Assembly: GCF_001443045.1 (NCBI RefSeq)
Contig: NZ_LKPJ01000029.1
Span: 1-64,000 of the forward strand
Direction of reading: 5' to 3'
Source: Burkholderia ambifaria
Lineage (GTDB): Bacteria; Pseudomonadota; Gammaproteobacteria; Burkholderiales; Burkholderiaceae
Length of the DNA stretch: 64,000 nucleotides
Of the stretch, positions 8,360-18,312 are shown in pieces. Each line of letters opens with the position of its first letter. Position 1 is the first letter of the stretch. Under the pieces are notes generated by a model. That model was not told the DNA's origin. It searched no databases and saw only the letters and a program-made list of their open reading frames with translations. The translations under genes and the position numbers were made by a program.

Positions 8360-9202
8360 ATGTTCTCCATCATCATCCCGACCTGGAACAACCTGCCGTA
8401 CCTCAAGCTCGTCGTCGACAGCCTGCGCCGTCATTCGGCGTACGACCACCAGATCATCGTGCACGTGAACGACGGCTCGGACGGCACGCTCGACTGGGTG
8501 CGCAGCGAAGGCATCGAGCACACCGCGTCGCCGGCCAACATCGGCATCTGCCACGCGGTGAACCTGGCCGCCGCGCGCGCGACGCGCGACTACGTCGTCT
8601 ACATGAACGACGACATGTACTGCTGCCCCGGCTGGGACGCGGCGCTCGTGCGGCGCATCGAGCAGATGCCGACCGACCTGTTCATGCTGTCCGGCACGAT
8701 GGTCGAGCCGGTCGACACGCGCAACCCGTGCGTCGTCGTCAGCAATTTCGGGCGCGACGCCGAACAGTTCGATGCGGCCGGCCTCGTCGCGGCCACGCCG
8801 CGGCTCGCGCGCGCGGACTGGCTCGGCTCGACCTGGCCGCCGACGCTCGTGCACCGCGACTGGTGGAGCCGCATCGGCGGCTACAGCAGCGAACTGTCGC
8901 CGGGGATGAGCAGCGACAACGACTTCTCGATGAAATTCTGGGACGCCGGCTGCCGGATCTTCCTCGGCGTCGGCGACAGCCTCGTCTATCACTTCCAGCA
9001 GAAGAGCACCGGCAAGATCGTCAAGAACGACGGCCGCCGCCAGTTCCTCAACAAATGGGGCATGACGCAGGCCACGTTCGACCGCTATTACCTGCATCGC
9101 GGCGAGCCGGCCGGCTCGCGCATCGCGCTCGACACGCCGGCCGTCGAAGGACGCCTCAAGCGCGCGCTATTGCGCTCGCGGATCAAGCGCGCATTCGGCT
9201 GA
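8360..9202 (+). CDS. Family-2 glycosyltransferase
   Basis: A 280-residue GT-A glycosyltransferase. It begins MFSIIIPTWNN with VNDGSDGTLDW (about residues 35-45), and YVVYMNDDMY (about 77-86) provides the acidic metal-binding motif. ATG 8360 was chosen because the upstream extension to 8252 is Arg/Pro/Ala-rich non-coding-type sequence and holds a TACAAT -10 box at 8270-8275. It lies between the waaE-like gene and the O-antigen-ligase-like gene, so outer-core LPS or O-unit sugar transfer is likely. The acceptor is unknown. Confidence 0.78.
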   Translation: MFSIIIPTWNNLPYLKLVVDSLRRHSAYDHQIIVHVNDGSDGTLDWVRSEGIEHTASPANIGICHAVNLAAARATRDYVVYMNDDMYCCPGWDAALVRRIEQMPTDLFMLSGTMVEPVDTRNPCVVVSNFGRDAEQFDAAGLVAATPRLARADWLGSTWPPTLVHRDWWSRIGGYSSELSPGMSSDNDFSMKFWDAGCRIFLGVGDSLVYHFQQKSTGKIVKNDGRRQFLNKWGMTQATFDRYYLHRGEPAGSRIALDTPAVEGRLKRALLRSRIKRAFG

Positions 9203-9338
9203 TCAGACCCCGGAAACGACACGGAAACACACGCCGCTTCGCGTATACTGCGCGCTTCGTCCCGGGCACTGCCGCCGCGGGACGCGCGGCGCGCAGCACG
9301 GTGCCCGCATGCCGCATTCGTCCATTCGACAGGTTCCG

Positions 9339-10619
9339 ATGCTTTCGTTTTCCGCTCCCGCCACGCGGCGCCTGACCGCCGCTCGCGCCTTCGCCGTCGT
9401 CGCGCTCTGCATGGTGCCCGTCTCGACCGCGCTGACCAACGTGTTCTGCGGGCTGTTCGCGGCCGCTCTCATCATCTCCCCCGAATTCTGGCGCGACCTG
9501 CGCTCGTTCGTCACCGAACCGGCGTCGCTGGCCGCGCTGCTGATCCTCGCGTCGCTGGCCGCGAGCGTCGCCTATACGGTCGCGCCGCACCCGAAGGCGT
9601 GGAACTGGGTCGCCAAGTACGACAAGCTGCTGCTGCTGCCGTTTGCCGTACTCGCGTTCCGCCATTCGAACTGGGCGCCGATCGTGCGGCGCGCGTGGTT
9701 CGGCACGCTGTGCGTGATCCTGCTGCTGTCGACCACCAACTATCTCGGGCTGACCGCGATCGGGCCCGCGCATGCGTCCGATCTGCCGCTGTCGCGCGCA
9801 TGGGTGTTCAAAAACCACATCGCGGCCGGCATGTTCGGCGCGCTGCTGTTCTACCAGGCCGCCGACCTCGCGCTGGCGGCCCGCACCGCGCTGTCGCGCG
9901 CCGCGTATGCGGCCGTCGCCGCATGGTCGCTGATCAACGTGTTCGTGATGCTGCAGGGGCGCACCGGGCAGGTCATCGCGCTGCTGCTGCTCCTCGTCGT
10001 CGCGGTGCGTTTCATACTGCTGCTGCGCCGCCAGTCGGCACTGCGCGCGGGTCTCGCCGCCGGGACGCTGGTCCTGGCCGGCGTTGCGCTCGTCGTCGCC
10101 GCATGCACGGTGCACAACGGCCGCCTCGTGAAGGTCGTGACGGAAGTGCAGCAGTACCGGCAGACCGATGCGGCCACGTCGACCGGGCTGCGGCTCGAGT
10201 GGTACAAGAAGGGGCTCGAGCTGTATCGCCAGCGCCCGGTAATCGGCTATGGGGCGGGCGGTCTCGAGTCCGAGTTCGAGAAGCTCACGGCCGGCAAGAC
10301 GGCTGCCGAAGGCCAGCTCACGTCGAATCCGCATAACGAATATCTGCTGATGGCCGTACAGCTCGGCACGCTCGGCGTACTGCTGTTCCTGAACCTGATC
10401 GTGCAGATCGCGCGCGGCAGCCGCACGCTCGATCCGCGTTCACGGCACCTGCTGCTCGCGTGGCTCGCGATCTTCGCGATCGGCAGCCTTGCGAATTCGC
10501 TGCTGCTCGATTTCGCCGAAGGTCACCTGCTGGTGCTGCTCGCCGGCATCCTGCTCGGCTGCGCCGAGCGCGGCGAAGCGCTGCCGCGCGAGACGTCGGC
10601 GATCCGGCGCAGCGCGTAA
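9339..10619 (+). CDS. O-antigen ligase/polymerase family membrane protein
   Basis: A 426-residue polytopic protein with about ten to twelve membrane segments. A large periplasmic loop carries the Wzy_C/WaaL signature: TSTGLRLEWYKKGLELYRQRPVIGYG (the span is longer; key points are R-x-x-W, the G-x-G after IGY, and NPHNEYL about 45 residues later). WaaL-type ligases join O-antigen to lipid A-core on the periplasmic face; relatives polymerise or modify. ATG 9339 has ACAGG five bases upstream and was preferred over ATG 9309. A TATACT box lies at 9244-9249. Whether it is the true O-antigen ligase or a core-modifying relative cannot be decided here. Confidence 0.72.
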   Translation: MLSFSAPATRRLTAARAFAVVALCMVPVSTALTNVFCGLFAAALIISPEFWRDLRSFVTEPASLAALLILASLAASVAYTVAPHPKAWNWVAKYDKLLLLPFAVLAFRHSNWAPIVRRAWFGTLCVILLLSTTNYLGLTAIGPAHASDLPLSRAWVFKNHIAAGMFGALLFYQAADLALAARTALSRAAYAAVAAWSLINVFVMLQGRTGQVIALLLLLVVAVRFILLLRRQSALRAGLAAGTLVLAGVALVVAACTVHNGRLVKVVTEVQQYRQTDAATSTGLRLEWYKKGLELYRQRPVIGYGAGGLESEFEKLTAGKTAAEGQLTSNPHNEYLLMAVQLGTLGVLLFLNLIVQIARGSRTLDPRSRHLLLAWLAIFAIGSLANSLLLDFAEGHLLVLLAGILLGCAERGEALPRETSAIRRSA

Positions 10620-10780
10620 CCCGTCACGCACCCGACCGGCGGAACGGCGCGGCCGCCTGCCGCCGGATCGGCTCAATGGCGTCGCACCCGCGTCGCTGCC
10701 GGATACGCGACCACGCGCCTTCGACGCGTCGTGTCGCCGCTCTCAACTGTCCAGATCAGGAAACGCCCGGCTTTCGCGCG

Positions 10781-11959
10781 TCAGTTTGAACGCGCGCGAT
10801 GCAGCCGCGACGTGTCGACGACCGCGTCGGCGGCGCCCGGCGGCTTCAACCCGAGCATCTCGGCCGCCGCCGCCTTGACGCGCTGCGCGCCGAGATTGAC
10901 GAGGCAGTCGCTATGGCTGTCGACATGGCGCTCGCAGCCCTCCTGCCGGCACGGCACGCAATCGCCCTCACCCTGCAGCAGCCACACGTTGCCGTGCCGC
11001 GCGGAGCCGCGCAGTGCCCACGGGTTTTCGGTCGGCGGCCAGTGCTGCGGCCACGGCCCCCAGCGCACCGGGTCGGACGGACCGAACAGCGCGATCGTGG
11101 CGGTGCCCGTCGCGGCCGCGACGTGCGTCGCCCCCGTATCGGGCCCGATGAACAGTCGCGCGCGCCGCACCAGCTCGGCGCTTTCGCCGAACGTGAGGCG
11201 GCCGACCAGGTTCAGCACGTCGCCGCCCGCCTCGGCCGCGACCTGCTCCGCATACTCGCGCTCGCGATCGGCCGGGCCGCCCGACAGCGCGATCGCGAAC
11301 CCCTGCGCGCGCAGCCATTCGATCATCTCGACCCAGCCTTCGAGCCGCCATTGCTTGTAGCGGAACATCGGATACGGATGCAGCACGACGAGCGGCTTGC
11401 CGTCGCGGATGGCCGGCGACTCCGCGAGCCAGGCGTCGAAACGCGCGCGCCGCGCGGGATCGTCGCCGATGCCCGGCGCGACGACCTCGGATACCGGCTC
11501 GATGCCGATCACCGGCGCGAGCGCAAGCGTGCTGACGACCGTATGCGCGGACTCGTGATGATTGATCGCGATGCCGTTCAGCATCATCCGCGTGAGCCAC
11601 GTGACACGGTTCGGATCGACGAGGCCGACGCGCTTGCGGCCGGCGAACCAGCTATAGAAGCGCGGCCGGTCGGAGCTCAGTGCCGCGCACGCGAGATCGT
11701 AGCGGCGCCACATCGACAGCGCGTCGCGCAGCCGCTCCCGGAAGCCGGCGCGCTGCGCGACGACGATCACGCGCCGTACGTCGGGGTTGTGCTCCAGCAC
11801 GCCCTCGGTGCCGCGAAACACCAGCATGTCGATCTGTGCGTCGGGCCAGCGCGCCTTCAGCGAACGCACGAGCGGCGTCGTCAGCAGCACGTCGCCGATG
11901 CGGCGCGGTGCTGCGACGAGAATGGTTCTGGGCGGGCGGGCGGAAGAAAACAGGGCCAC
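10781..11959 (-). CDS. Family-9 glycosyltransferase (heptosyltransferase)
   Basis: A 392-residue GT-B enzyme of the ADP-heptose:LPS heptosyltransferase family. The N-terminal ILVAAPRRIGDVLLTTPL sets the acceptor domain. The C-terminal nucleotide-sugar site includes LHPYPMFRYKQW and FIGPDTGATHVAAATGT, and the later Cys-rich segment CVPCRQEGCERH is common in this family. GTG at 11959 gives the standard start (VALFSSARPPRTILV). The open frame upstream to 13747 is shadow coding opposite intergenic and dnaE sequence. It converges on the O-antigen-ligase-like gene and likely adds a heptose to the LPS core; which heptosyltransferase (WaaC, WaaF or a third) is not resolved. Confidence 0.8.
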   Translation of the reverse strand: MALFSSARPPRTILVAAPRRIGDVLLTTPLVRSLKARWPDAQIDMLVFRGTEGVLEHNPDVRRVIVVAQRAGFRERLRDALSMWRRYDLACAALSSDRPRFYSWFAGRKRVGLVDPNRVTWLTRMMLNGIAINHHESAHTVVSTLALAPVIGIEPVSEVVAPGIGDDPARRARFDAWLAESPAIRDGKPLVVLHPYPMFRYKQWRLEGWVEMIEWLRAQGFAIALSGGPADREREYAEQVAAEAGGDVLNLVGRLTFGESAELVRRARLFIGPDTGATHVAAATGTATIALFGPSDPVRWGPWPQHWPPTENPWALRGSARHGNVWLLQGEGDCVPCRQEGCERHVDSHSDCLVNLGAQRVKAAAAEMLGLKPPGAADAVVDTSRLHRARSN

Positions 11960-12441
11960 GGCAATCGTTCCGTCTAGCTGGCTGGACAAGGCTCGCAATG
12001 TACAGGATTTTGCGGCCGGTGGCGTGGCGTGACGCCGGGGAGCGTGCTGCGGGTGTCGGTGGCACGTCTCGGCGGCGGCCGGTAGCCGGTGCCACCCATT
12101 CCGGCAACGCGACGGCAACGACGCGACACGCGCGGCGGGCCTGCGGCCACCGCTTCTCGTTGCGCACGCTTGCTTTCGCTTGCCCGTCCGGTGGCAGCGC
12201 GGGCAATGCCGGCGCTGCCGGACTTCAGGGACGCTACGAAACGATTGCGCCGCCCCCGGGTGCCGCGAACATGGCGGCCGGAAGCCGCATCGCGCTGCAT
12301 CGCGTGCCGCGCGGAACCGTCCCCGTTTCACGCTCGCGATGTCGCCGCCGGCCGGCGGACGGACCGCGGCCGGCGCCGCATCTGCGTCGCGCGACGGATT
12401 GTATAGCGTCCGGATGACAGCCCCGAGCACCTGCCAGAACG
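11960..12441. other. Intergenic region without recognised gene
   Basis: About 480 bases between the heptosyltransferase start and the dnaE terminator. Open frames on both strands are Arg/Ala/Pro-rich and look like high-GC noise. The region presumably carries the heptosyltransferase promoter near 11960-12040, but no convincing -10/-35 pair was found. Confidence 0.5.
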
Positions 12442-12483
12442 AAAACGGCCCGCCGCACCGCACGATGGCGATGCGACGGGCCG
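12442..12483 (-). terminator. Rho-independent terminator after dnaE
   Basis: On the minus strand, CGGCCCGTCGCA pairs with TGCGGCGGGCCG (12 bp with one T-G wobble) and is followed by TTTTC. It lies 30 bases beyond the dnaE stop. Confidence 0.75.
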
Positions 12484-12513
12484 CACAGGCGACGACCGTC
12501 CGGCGGGGCGCGG

Positions 12514-15500
12514 TCAGTACGTGATTTCGACGACGCTGCCGTCGAATGTCGCGCGCAGCTCCGCGAGCAGCGTGTCGCTCGGCTTCACGCGCCACGCATC
12601 GCCGAGACGCATTTCGCCTTGCGCGCGCGCGTTGCTGTAGTGAACCTGCACCGCGAGCCCGTTCGGCAGCGGTGCCTGCGGGCGACGGCCGCCGTCGCGA
12701 CCGCCGCCGCGCGGCGCGGGCACGTCGACCGCTGGCGCGGCCGCCTGATCGTCCTTCGATACGTGCGGTTCGAGCACACGGCGCAGCGCCCCCGCATCGG
12801 CATTGCCGTTCATCGTGAGCCGCACCGCCTGCGCGTAGCGGCTGCGCGCGCGCTCGAGATCCATCACGGTGTCGGCCGTGAAGCGGATGCCGCCGGTGAA
12901 CGCGTCGTTGCGCGCCTGCCCCTGCACGATCAGCAGTTCGTCTTCCTTGAACAGGGCCTTGTTCGCCTCGAACTGCTCGTTGAAGATCGTGATCTCGCAC
13001 TGGCCCGAACCGTCGTCGAGCAACGCGATCAGCATCTTGCCGCGCTGGGTCATCTGCGTGCGCAACGACGCGATGATGCCCGCGACGAGCTTGTCGCGAC
13101 CTTCCTTCAGGTCGCCGACCTTCTGCCGCACGAACCGGCGCACTTCGTCGCGATACGCGTCGAACAGGTGACCGGACAGGTAGAAGCCGAGCGCGCCCTT
13201 CTCTTCCTGCAGGCGGCGCTTGTCGTCCCACGCGGGTTCGTCGACGAGCGCATGCGCATGCGGCGACTCGGCCCCCATGTCGAACAGGCCGGCCTGCATC
13301 GCGTTCGCCGCGGCCTGCTCGGCCGCTTCCATCGCGAGCGGCACCGACGCGAGCATCTGCGCGCGGTTCGCGTTCAGCGAATCGAATGCGCCGGCGCGGA
13401 TCAGCGCCTCGACCGTGCGGCGGTTGACCACGCGCCGGTCGATCCGCTCGCAGAAGTCGAACAGGTCGGTGAACGGCTTTTCCTCGCGCGCACGCAGGAT
13501 TTCCTCGATCGCGTTCTGGCCGCTGCCCTTCACCGCGCCGAGGCCATAGCGGATCGTGCGCGAGCGCTTGCCGTCGGCTTCGGCGACCGGCTCGAACCGG
13601 TAATGCGACTGGTTGATGTCCGGCGGCAGCACAGCGAGGTTGTTCACGACGCAGTCGTCGAACAGGATCTTCACCTTGTCGGTGTCGTCCATCGCGAGCG
13701 TCATGTTGGCCGCCATGAATTCGGCCGGATGATGCGCCTTCAGCCACGCGGTGTAATAAGCGAGCAATGCGTAAGCCGCCGCGTGCGACTTGTTGAAGCC
13801 GTAGCCCGCGAACTTCTCCATCAAGTCGAAGATCTCGTCGGACTTCTCGCGCGTGAGGCCGTTCGTCGCCGCGCCCTCGGCGAAGATCTCGCGGTGCTTG
13901 GCCATCTCCTCGGGCTTCTTCTTGCCCATCGCGCGACGCAGCAAGTCGGCGCCGCCGAGCGAGTAGCCGCCGATGATCTGCGCCATCTGCATCACCTGCT
14001 CCTGATAGACCATGATGCCGTAGGTCTCTTTCAGGACGGGTTCGACGCGCGGATCCGGATAGTCGACCTTCTCGCGGCCATGCTTTCGTGCGCAGAAGCT
14101 CGGGATCAGATCCATCGGGCCCGGACGGTACAACGACACGAGCGCGATGATGTCCTCGAAACGGTCGGGCTGCGCGTCCTTCAGCATGCCCTGCATCCCG
14201 CGGCTTTCCAGCTGGAACACGGCGACCGTGTTGGCCTTCTTCAGGATCTGGAACGACGCCGGATCGTCGAGCGGCACCTGCGCGAGCGACCAGTCGGCCT
14301 TCGACGCGTCCAGCCGGCGAATGTAGCGCTCGGCCCAGTCGAGGATCGTCAGCGTCGTGAGGCCCAGAAAGTCGAACTTCACGAGGCCGACGGCTTCGAC
14401 GTCGTCCTTGTCGTACTGGCTGACGACACCGCCGTCGTCGCCCTGCGTGTACAGCGGGCAGAAATCGGTCAGCTTGCCGGGCGCGATCAGCACGCCGCCC
14501 GCGTGCATCCCGACGTTACGCGTGAGGCCCTCGACGCGCTGCGCGAGGTCGAGCAGCTGGTGCACTTCGTCCTCGTGGTCGTAGCGCTCCTGCAGTTGCG
14601 GCTCTTCCTTCATCGCGTCGGCGATCGTCACGTGCTTGCCCGGCTTGAACGGGATCAGCTTCGCGACGCCGTCGGTGAACATGTAGCCGAGGTCGAGCAC
14701 GCGGCCGATGTCGCGCACGGCCGCCTTCGCGGCCATCGTGCCGAAGGTGGCGATCTGCGACACGGCGTCCGCGCCGTATTTTTCCTTCACGTACTGGATC
14801 ACGCGATCGCGGCCGTGCTGGCAGAAGTCGATGTCGAAGTCGGGCATCGACACGCGTTCCGGATTCAGGAATCGCTCGAACAGCAGGTTGTAGCGCAGCG
14901 GATCCAGATCGGTAATGCCGAGCGCGTACGCGACCAGCGAACCCGCACCCGAGCCGCGGCCTGGACCGACCGGCACGCCGTTGTTCTTCGCCCAGTTGAT
15001 GAAGTCGGCAACGATCAGGAAGTAGCCGGGGAAGCCCATCTTCGTGATGGTCCCGCACTCGAATTCGAGCCGCTTGTAGTACGTGTCGCGCTGTGCATCG
15101 CGCTCTCCGGTATCCGGATACAGTTGTTCAAGGCGCTTCTCGAGCCCCTCCTTCGACAACTGGACCAGGTAGTCGTCGAGCGACATGCCGTCCGGCGTCG
15201 GGAACAGCGGCAGCTTCGGCTTGCCGAGCTCGAGCTTCAGGTTGCAGCGCTTCGCGATCTCGACCGTGTTCGCGATCGCCGACGGCAGGTCGGCGAACAG
15301 CGCAGCCATGTCGTCCTGCGTGCGGAAGTACTGATCGGTCGTGAAACGCTTCTGGCGCCGCGGATTCGCGAGCATGTCGCCTTCCGAGATGCACACGCGC
15401 GCTTCGTGCGCGGTGAAATCGTCGTCGGTCATGAACTGCGTCGGATGCGTCGCGACGACCGGCAGCTTCAACGACGCGGCGAGCGACGCGGCCTGCTGGA

Positions 15501-16047
15501 TGTACGCCTCGGCGCCCGGCTGGCCGTAACGCTGAAGTTCGATGTAGAAACCGCCCGGGAACACCTTCGCCCAGCGCTCGGCATGGCGGCGCGCGGCTTC
15601 CTCGTTACCGGCAGCGAACGCGAGCCCGATATCGCCCTGCTGCGCGCCCGACAGCGCGAGCAGCCCTTGCGACAGTTCGCCGTCGAGCCAGCTCGCATCG
15701 AGCTCCGCGCGGCCGCGGTACTGGTTCGTGAGCCACGCCTTCGACAGCAGCTCGCACAGGTTCAGGTAGCCGACCTTGTCCTTCACCAGCAGCAGCAGGC
15801 GCGACGGTTTGTCGCGATCGTCCGGATTGGTGATCCAGACGTCGCAGCCGGCGATCGGCTTGATGCCCTTGCCGCGGGCTTCCTGGTAGAAACGGACGAG
15901 GCCGAATGCGTTGCCGAGATCGGTGAGGGCGAGCGCGCCCTGGCCGTCTGCGGCCGCCGCCTTGACGATGTCGTCGAGACGCACGATGCCGTCGGCAATC
16001 GAGAATTCGGAGTGGACGCGAAGATGGACGAAGCGGGGATCTGACAT
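12514..16047 (-). CDS. dnaE: DNA polymerase III alpha subunit
   Basis: The replicative polymerase catalytic subunit, 1177 residues, normal for DnaE1. The PHP domain opens with HLRVHSEFS at about residues 8-16. The polymerase palm holds the catalytic PDFDIDF near 400-406 and [12 protein letters not shown] shortly before it. HhH, OB-fold and C-terminal tau/beta-binding regions follow; the OB segment reads [21 protein letters not shown] basic Gly/Arg-rich insert near residues 1105-1125 ([13 protein letters not shown]) is unlike E. coli DnaE. ATG 16047 gives the canonical [12 protein letters not shown] start. A TACAAT box at 16055-16060 leaves almost no 5' leader. Confidence 0.97.
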   Translation of the reverse strand: MSDPRFVHLRVHSEFSIADGIVRLDDIVKAAAADGQGALALTDLGNAFGLVRFYQEARGKGIKPIAGCDVWITNPDDRDKPSRLLLLVKDKVGYLNLCELLSKAWLTNQYRGRAELDASWLDGELSQGLLALSGAQQGDIGLAFAAGNEEAARRHAERWAKVFPGGFYIELQRYGQPGAEAYIQQAASLAASLKLPVVATHPTQFMTDDDFTAHEARVCISEGDMLANPRRQKRFTTDQYFRTQDDMAALFADLPSAIANTVEIAKRCNLKLELGKPKLPLFPTPDGMSLDDYLVQLSKEGLEKRLEQLYPDTGERDAQRDTYYKRLEFECGTITKMGFPGYFLIVADFINWAKNNGVPVGPGRGSGAGSLVAYALGITDLDPLRYNLLFERFLNPERVSMPDFDIDFCQHGRDRVIQYVKEKYGADAVSQIATFGTMAAKAAVRDIGRVLDLGYMFTDGVAKLIPFKPGKHVTIADAMKEEPQLQERYDHEDEVHQLLDLAQRVEGLTRNVGMHAGGVLIAPGKLTDFCPLYTQGDDGGVVSQYDKDDVEAVGLVKFDFLGLTTLTILDWAERYIRRLDASKADWSLAQVPLDDPASFQILKKANTVAVFQLESRGMQGMLKDAQPDRFEDIIALVSLYRPGPMDLIPSFCARKHGREKVDYPDPRVEPVLKETYGIMVYQEQVMQMAQIIGGYSLGGADLLRRAMGKKKPEEMAKHREIFAEGAATNGLTREKSDEIFDLMEKFAGYGFNKSHAAAYALLAYYTAWLKAHHPAEFMAANMTLAMDDTDKVKILFDDCVVNNLAVLPPDINQSHYRFEPVAEADGKRSRTIRYGLGAVKGSGQNAIEEILRAREEKPFTDLFDFCERIDRRVVNRRTVEALIRAGAFDSLNANRAQMLASVPLAMEAAEQAAANAMQAGLFDMGAESPHAHALVDEPAWDDKRRLQEEKGALGFYLSGHLFDAYRDEVRRFVRQKVGDLKEGRDKLVAGIIASLRTQMTQRGKMLIALLDDGSGQCEITIFNEQFEANKALFKEDELLIVQGQARNDAFTGGIRFTADTVMDLERARSRYAQAVRLTMNGNADAGALRRVLEPHVSKDDQAAAPAVDVPAPRGGGRDGGRRPQAPLPNGLAVQVHYSNARAQGEMRLGDAWRVKPSDTLLAELRATFDGSVVEITY

Positions 16048-16054
16048 GGGCGTT

Positions 16055-16060
16055 ATTGTA
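16055..16060 (-). promoter_or_regulatory. -10 box (TACAAT) directly upstream of dnaE
   Basis: The minus strand reads TACAAT with only seven bases between it and the dnaE ATG (16047). A transcript from this box would start at or next to the A of ATG. No strong -35 was seen, and no Shine-Dalgarno sequence lies before the ATG. Confidence 0.45.
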
Positions 16061-16269
16061 GCCGCGTCGTCGCGCAGGCTGCCCAAAAAATCCCCGTGCC
16101 CGGCCGTTCGGCCGATGCGCGCGATGCCGGCCGAACGGTCAGGTGCCGGCGCACGCGCAGTTTGCGGGATAATACGGGTTTTCGAATCATCGCCCCGGCT
16201 TCGCACCCTTTTTTGCGGGGCCGCCGTGCGCCCCGCCGCACGGCCGCGGCCGTTTCCCGTCGGACCATC

Positions 16270-17124
16270 ATGACCATCGTCAACCTCGCCGCCTACCACT
16301 TCGTATCGCTCGACGCGACCGAGCAATGGCGCCCGCTCGTCACCGCCCGCTGCAACGAACTCGGCCTGCGCGGCACGATCCTGCTCGCGCCGGAAGGCAT
16401 CAACCTGTTCATCGCCGGCCCGCGCGAAGCGGCCGACGCGTTCATCGACTACCTCCGCCACGATCCGCTGTTCGAAGGCAAGTTCGCGACGCTGCAGTTC
16501 AAGGAGAGCCTGTCCGACTCGCAGCCGTTCCGCCGGATGCTCGTGCGCCTGAAGCGCGAGATCATCACGATGAAGAAGCCGGCGATCAAGCCCGAGCTCG
16601 GCCGCGCGCCGTCGGTCGACGCACGCACGCTGAAGGCGTGGCTCGACCGCGGCCACGACGACGCCGGCCGCCCGGTCGTGATGCTCGACACGCGCAATGC
16701 ATTCGAAGTGGACGTCGGCACGTTCGACGACGCGCTCGACTACCGGATCGACAAGTTCAGCGAGTTCCCGGAAGTCATCGACGCGAACCGTGCCGATCTC
16801 GAGGGCAAGACGGTCGTGTCGTTCTGCACCGGCGGGATCCGCTGCGAGAAGGCGGCGATCCACATGAAGGAAATCGGCATCGATAACGTGTACCAGCTCG
16901 AGGGCGGGATCCTGAAGTATTTCGAGGAAGTCGGCGGCGCGCACTATCACGGCGACTGCTTCGTGTTCGACTACCGCACCGCGCTGAACCCGCAGTTGCA
17001 GCCGACCGAGAACGTCACGTGCTTCGCATGCCGCGCGGTCGTCACGCCGGAAGCCCAGCAATCGCCGAGCTACGTGCCCGGCACGTCGTGCCCGGCCTGC
17101 GCGCAGGCAGCCAGCGCCGCGTAA
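16270..17124 (+). CDS. trhO: tRNA U34 hydroxylase TrhO (rhodanese family)
   Basis: A 284-residue protein of the YceA/TrhO family, which hydroxylates uridine 34 of certain tRNAs in an oxygen-dependent way on the route to 5-methoxyuridine derivatives. The N-terminal ferredoxin-like domain (about 1-95) has [11 protein letters not shown]. The rhodanese domain (about 110-225) holds the active-site loop CTGGIRCEK, with the cysteine near residue 186. A C-terminal Cys pair set (CFAC ... CPAC) probably binds zinc. ATG 16270 follows a GATAAT-type -10 near 16168. The gluQ gene begins 22 bases downstream, giving a two-gene tRNA-modification unit. Confidence 0.88.
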   Translation: MTIVNLAAYHFVSLDATEQWRPLVTARCNELGLRGTILLAPEGINLFIAGPREAADAFIDYLRHDPLFEGKFATLQFKESLSDSQPFRRMLVRLKREIITMKKPAIKPELGRAPSVDARTLKAWLDRGHDDAGRPVVMLDTRNAFEVDVGTFDDALDYRIDKFSEFPEVIDANRADLEGKTVVSFCTGGIRCEKAAIHMKEIGIDNVYQLEGGILKYFEEVGGAHYHGDCFVFDYRTALNPQLQPTENVTCFACRAVVTPEAQQSPSYVPGTSCPACAQAASAA

Positions 17125-17146
17125 GCGCGCGTTGCGCCGCGCCCCG

Positions 17147-18040
17147 ATGAACGGCTACCGCGGCCGCTTTGCGCCGTCGCCCACCGGTCCGCTGCATTTC
17201 GGCTCGCTGGTCGGTGCGCTCGCGAGCTGGCTCGACGCACGCGCGCACGGTGGCACGTGGCTCGTGCGCATCGAGGACATCGACGGCCCGCGCACGGTGC
17301 CCGGCGCCGCGGACGACATCCTCGCGACGCTCGCGCATTTCGGCATGACGCCAGACGAACCGCCCGTATGGCAAAGCACGCGCGATGCCGATTACGCGGC
17401 CGCGCTCGACCGGCTCGTCGCCGCGGGGCTCGTCTATCCGTGCGGCTGCACGCGCAAGGAAATCGCCGATTCGCTGCGTGCCGTGCACGAGCGCCACACG
17501 ACTCTCGCGTATCCAGGCACCTGCCGCACCGGCCTGCATGGCAAGCCCGCGCGCGCATGGCGGCTGCGCGTGCCGGACGGCGACGATGCGATCGTCACAT
17601 TCGACGACCGCTGGCAGCACACGCAAGCGCAGAACCTCGCGACCGAAGTCGGCGATTTCGTGCTGAAGCGCGCGGACGGCCAATGGGCGTATCAGCTCGC
17701 GGTCGTGGTCGACGATGCCGACGCGGGCATCACCCACGTCGTGCGCGGCGCCGACCTGCTCGATTCGACCGCGCGCCAGATCTATCTGCAGCGCTGTCTC
17801 GGCGTGCCGACACCCGCCTACCTGCACGTGCCCGTCGTCGTCGATGCGAACGGCGAAAAGCTCAGCAAGCAGACGGGCGCGATCGCGCTCGAACGCGACG
17901 ATCCGCTGCCGGCGCTGCAGGCCGCCGCCGCGCATCTCGGTCTTGCGACCGATGGCGATCTGTCGGGCGCCACAATGGATGCCTTCTACGCGGCCGCGAC
18001 CGATGCGTGGGCGCGTCGCTTCGGGCCGCGCGCCGGCTGA
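17147..18040 (+). CDS. gluQ: Glutamyl-Q tRNA(Asp) synthetase
   Basis: A 297-residue paralogue of the GluRS catalytic core that lacks the anticodon-binding domain. It attaches glutamate to the queuosine base at position 34 of tRNA(Asp). The class I HIGH-type motif is within [13 protein letters not shown] (about residues 8-20). A zinc-site cysteine pattern lies at CGCTRKE near residues 101-107, and the KMSKS-type motif is GEKLSKQTG near 242-250. ATG 17147 is preferred over the TTG at 17132. It follows trhO after 22 bases, so both act on the tRNA wobble position and are probably co-transcribed. Confidence 0.9.
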   Translation: MNGYRGRFAPSPTGPLHFGSLVGALASWLDARAHGGTWLVRIEDIDGPRTVPGAADDILATLAHFGMTPDEPPVWQSTRDADYAAALDRLVAAGLVYPCGCTRKEIADSLRAVHERHTTLAYPGTCRTGLHGKPARAWRLRVPDGDDAIVTFDDRWQHTQAQNLATEVGDFVLKRADGQWAYQLAVVVDDADAGITHVVRGADLLDSTARQIYLQRCLGVPTPAYLHVPVVVDANGEKLSKQTGAIALERDDPLPALQAAAAHLGLATDGDLSGATMDAFYAAATDAWARRFGPRAG

Positions 18041-18232
18041 ATCGCCCGCGGGACACCGGTCGGTGCCAACCGCGTTCCTGCATCCGTCAGCGCCGCATCC
18101 GATCGCATGAAGGCGTGGCGAAAGCCGGAACCGCACGCCCGCTGACTACCCGGCACCGAGGGCACTCCGTCGACTGCCCCGCCCCCGCTCGGCATGAAAT
18201 CACGCACCTCTTCGCAATCGTCTCGCCCAATG

Positions 18233-18264
18233 AAAAACGGGCGCATGCTCATCGCATGCACCCG
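18233..18264 (-). terminator. Rho-independent terminator after rhlE
   Basis: On the minus strand CGGGTGCATGC pairs with GCATGCGCCCG around a five-base loop and is followed by TTTTT. It lies about 50 bases past the rhlE stop. Confidence 0.75.
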
Positions 18265-18312
18265 CTTCTGCGGCAGCGCTCGCGCGCCGCACCAACCGCC
18301 TGAACCGCCCGC

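Noticed and set aside
12619-16044. Plus-strand 1141-codon open frame opposite dnaE
   Set aside because: Shadow of dnaE; no domain or signal recognisable.
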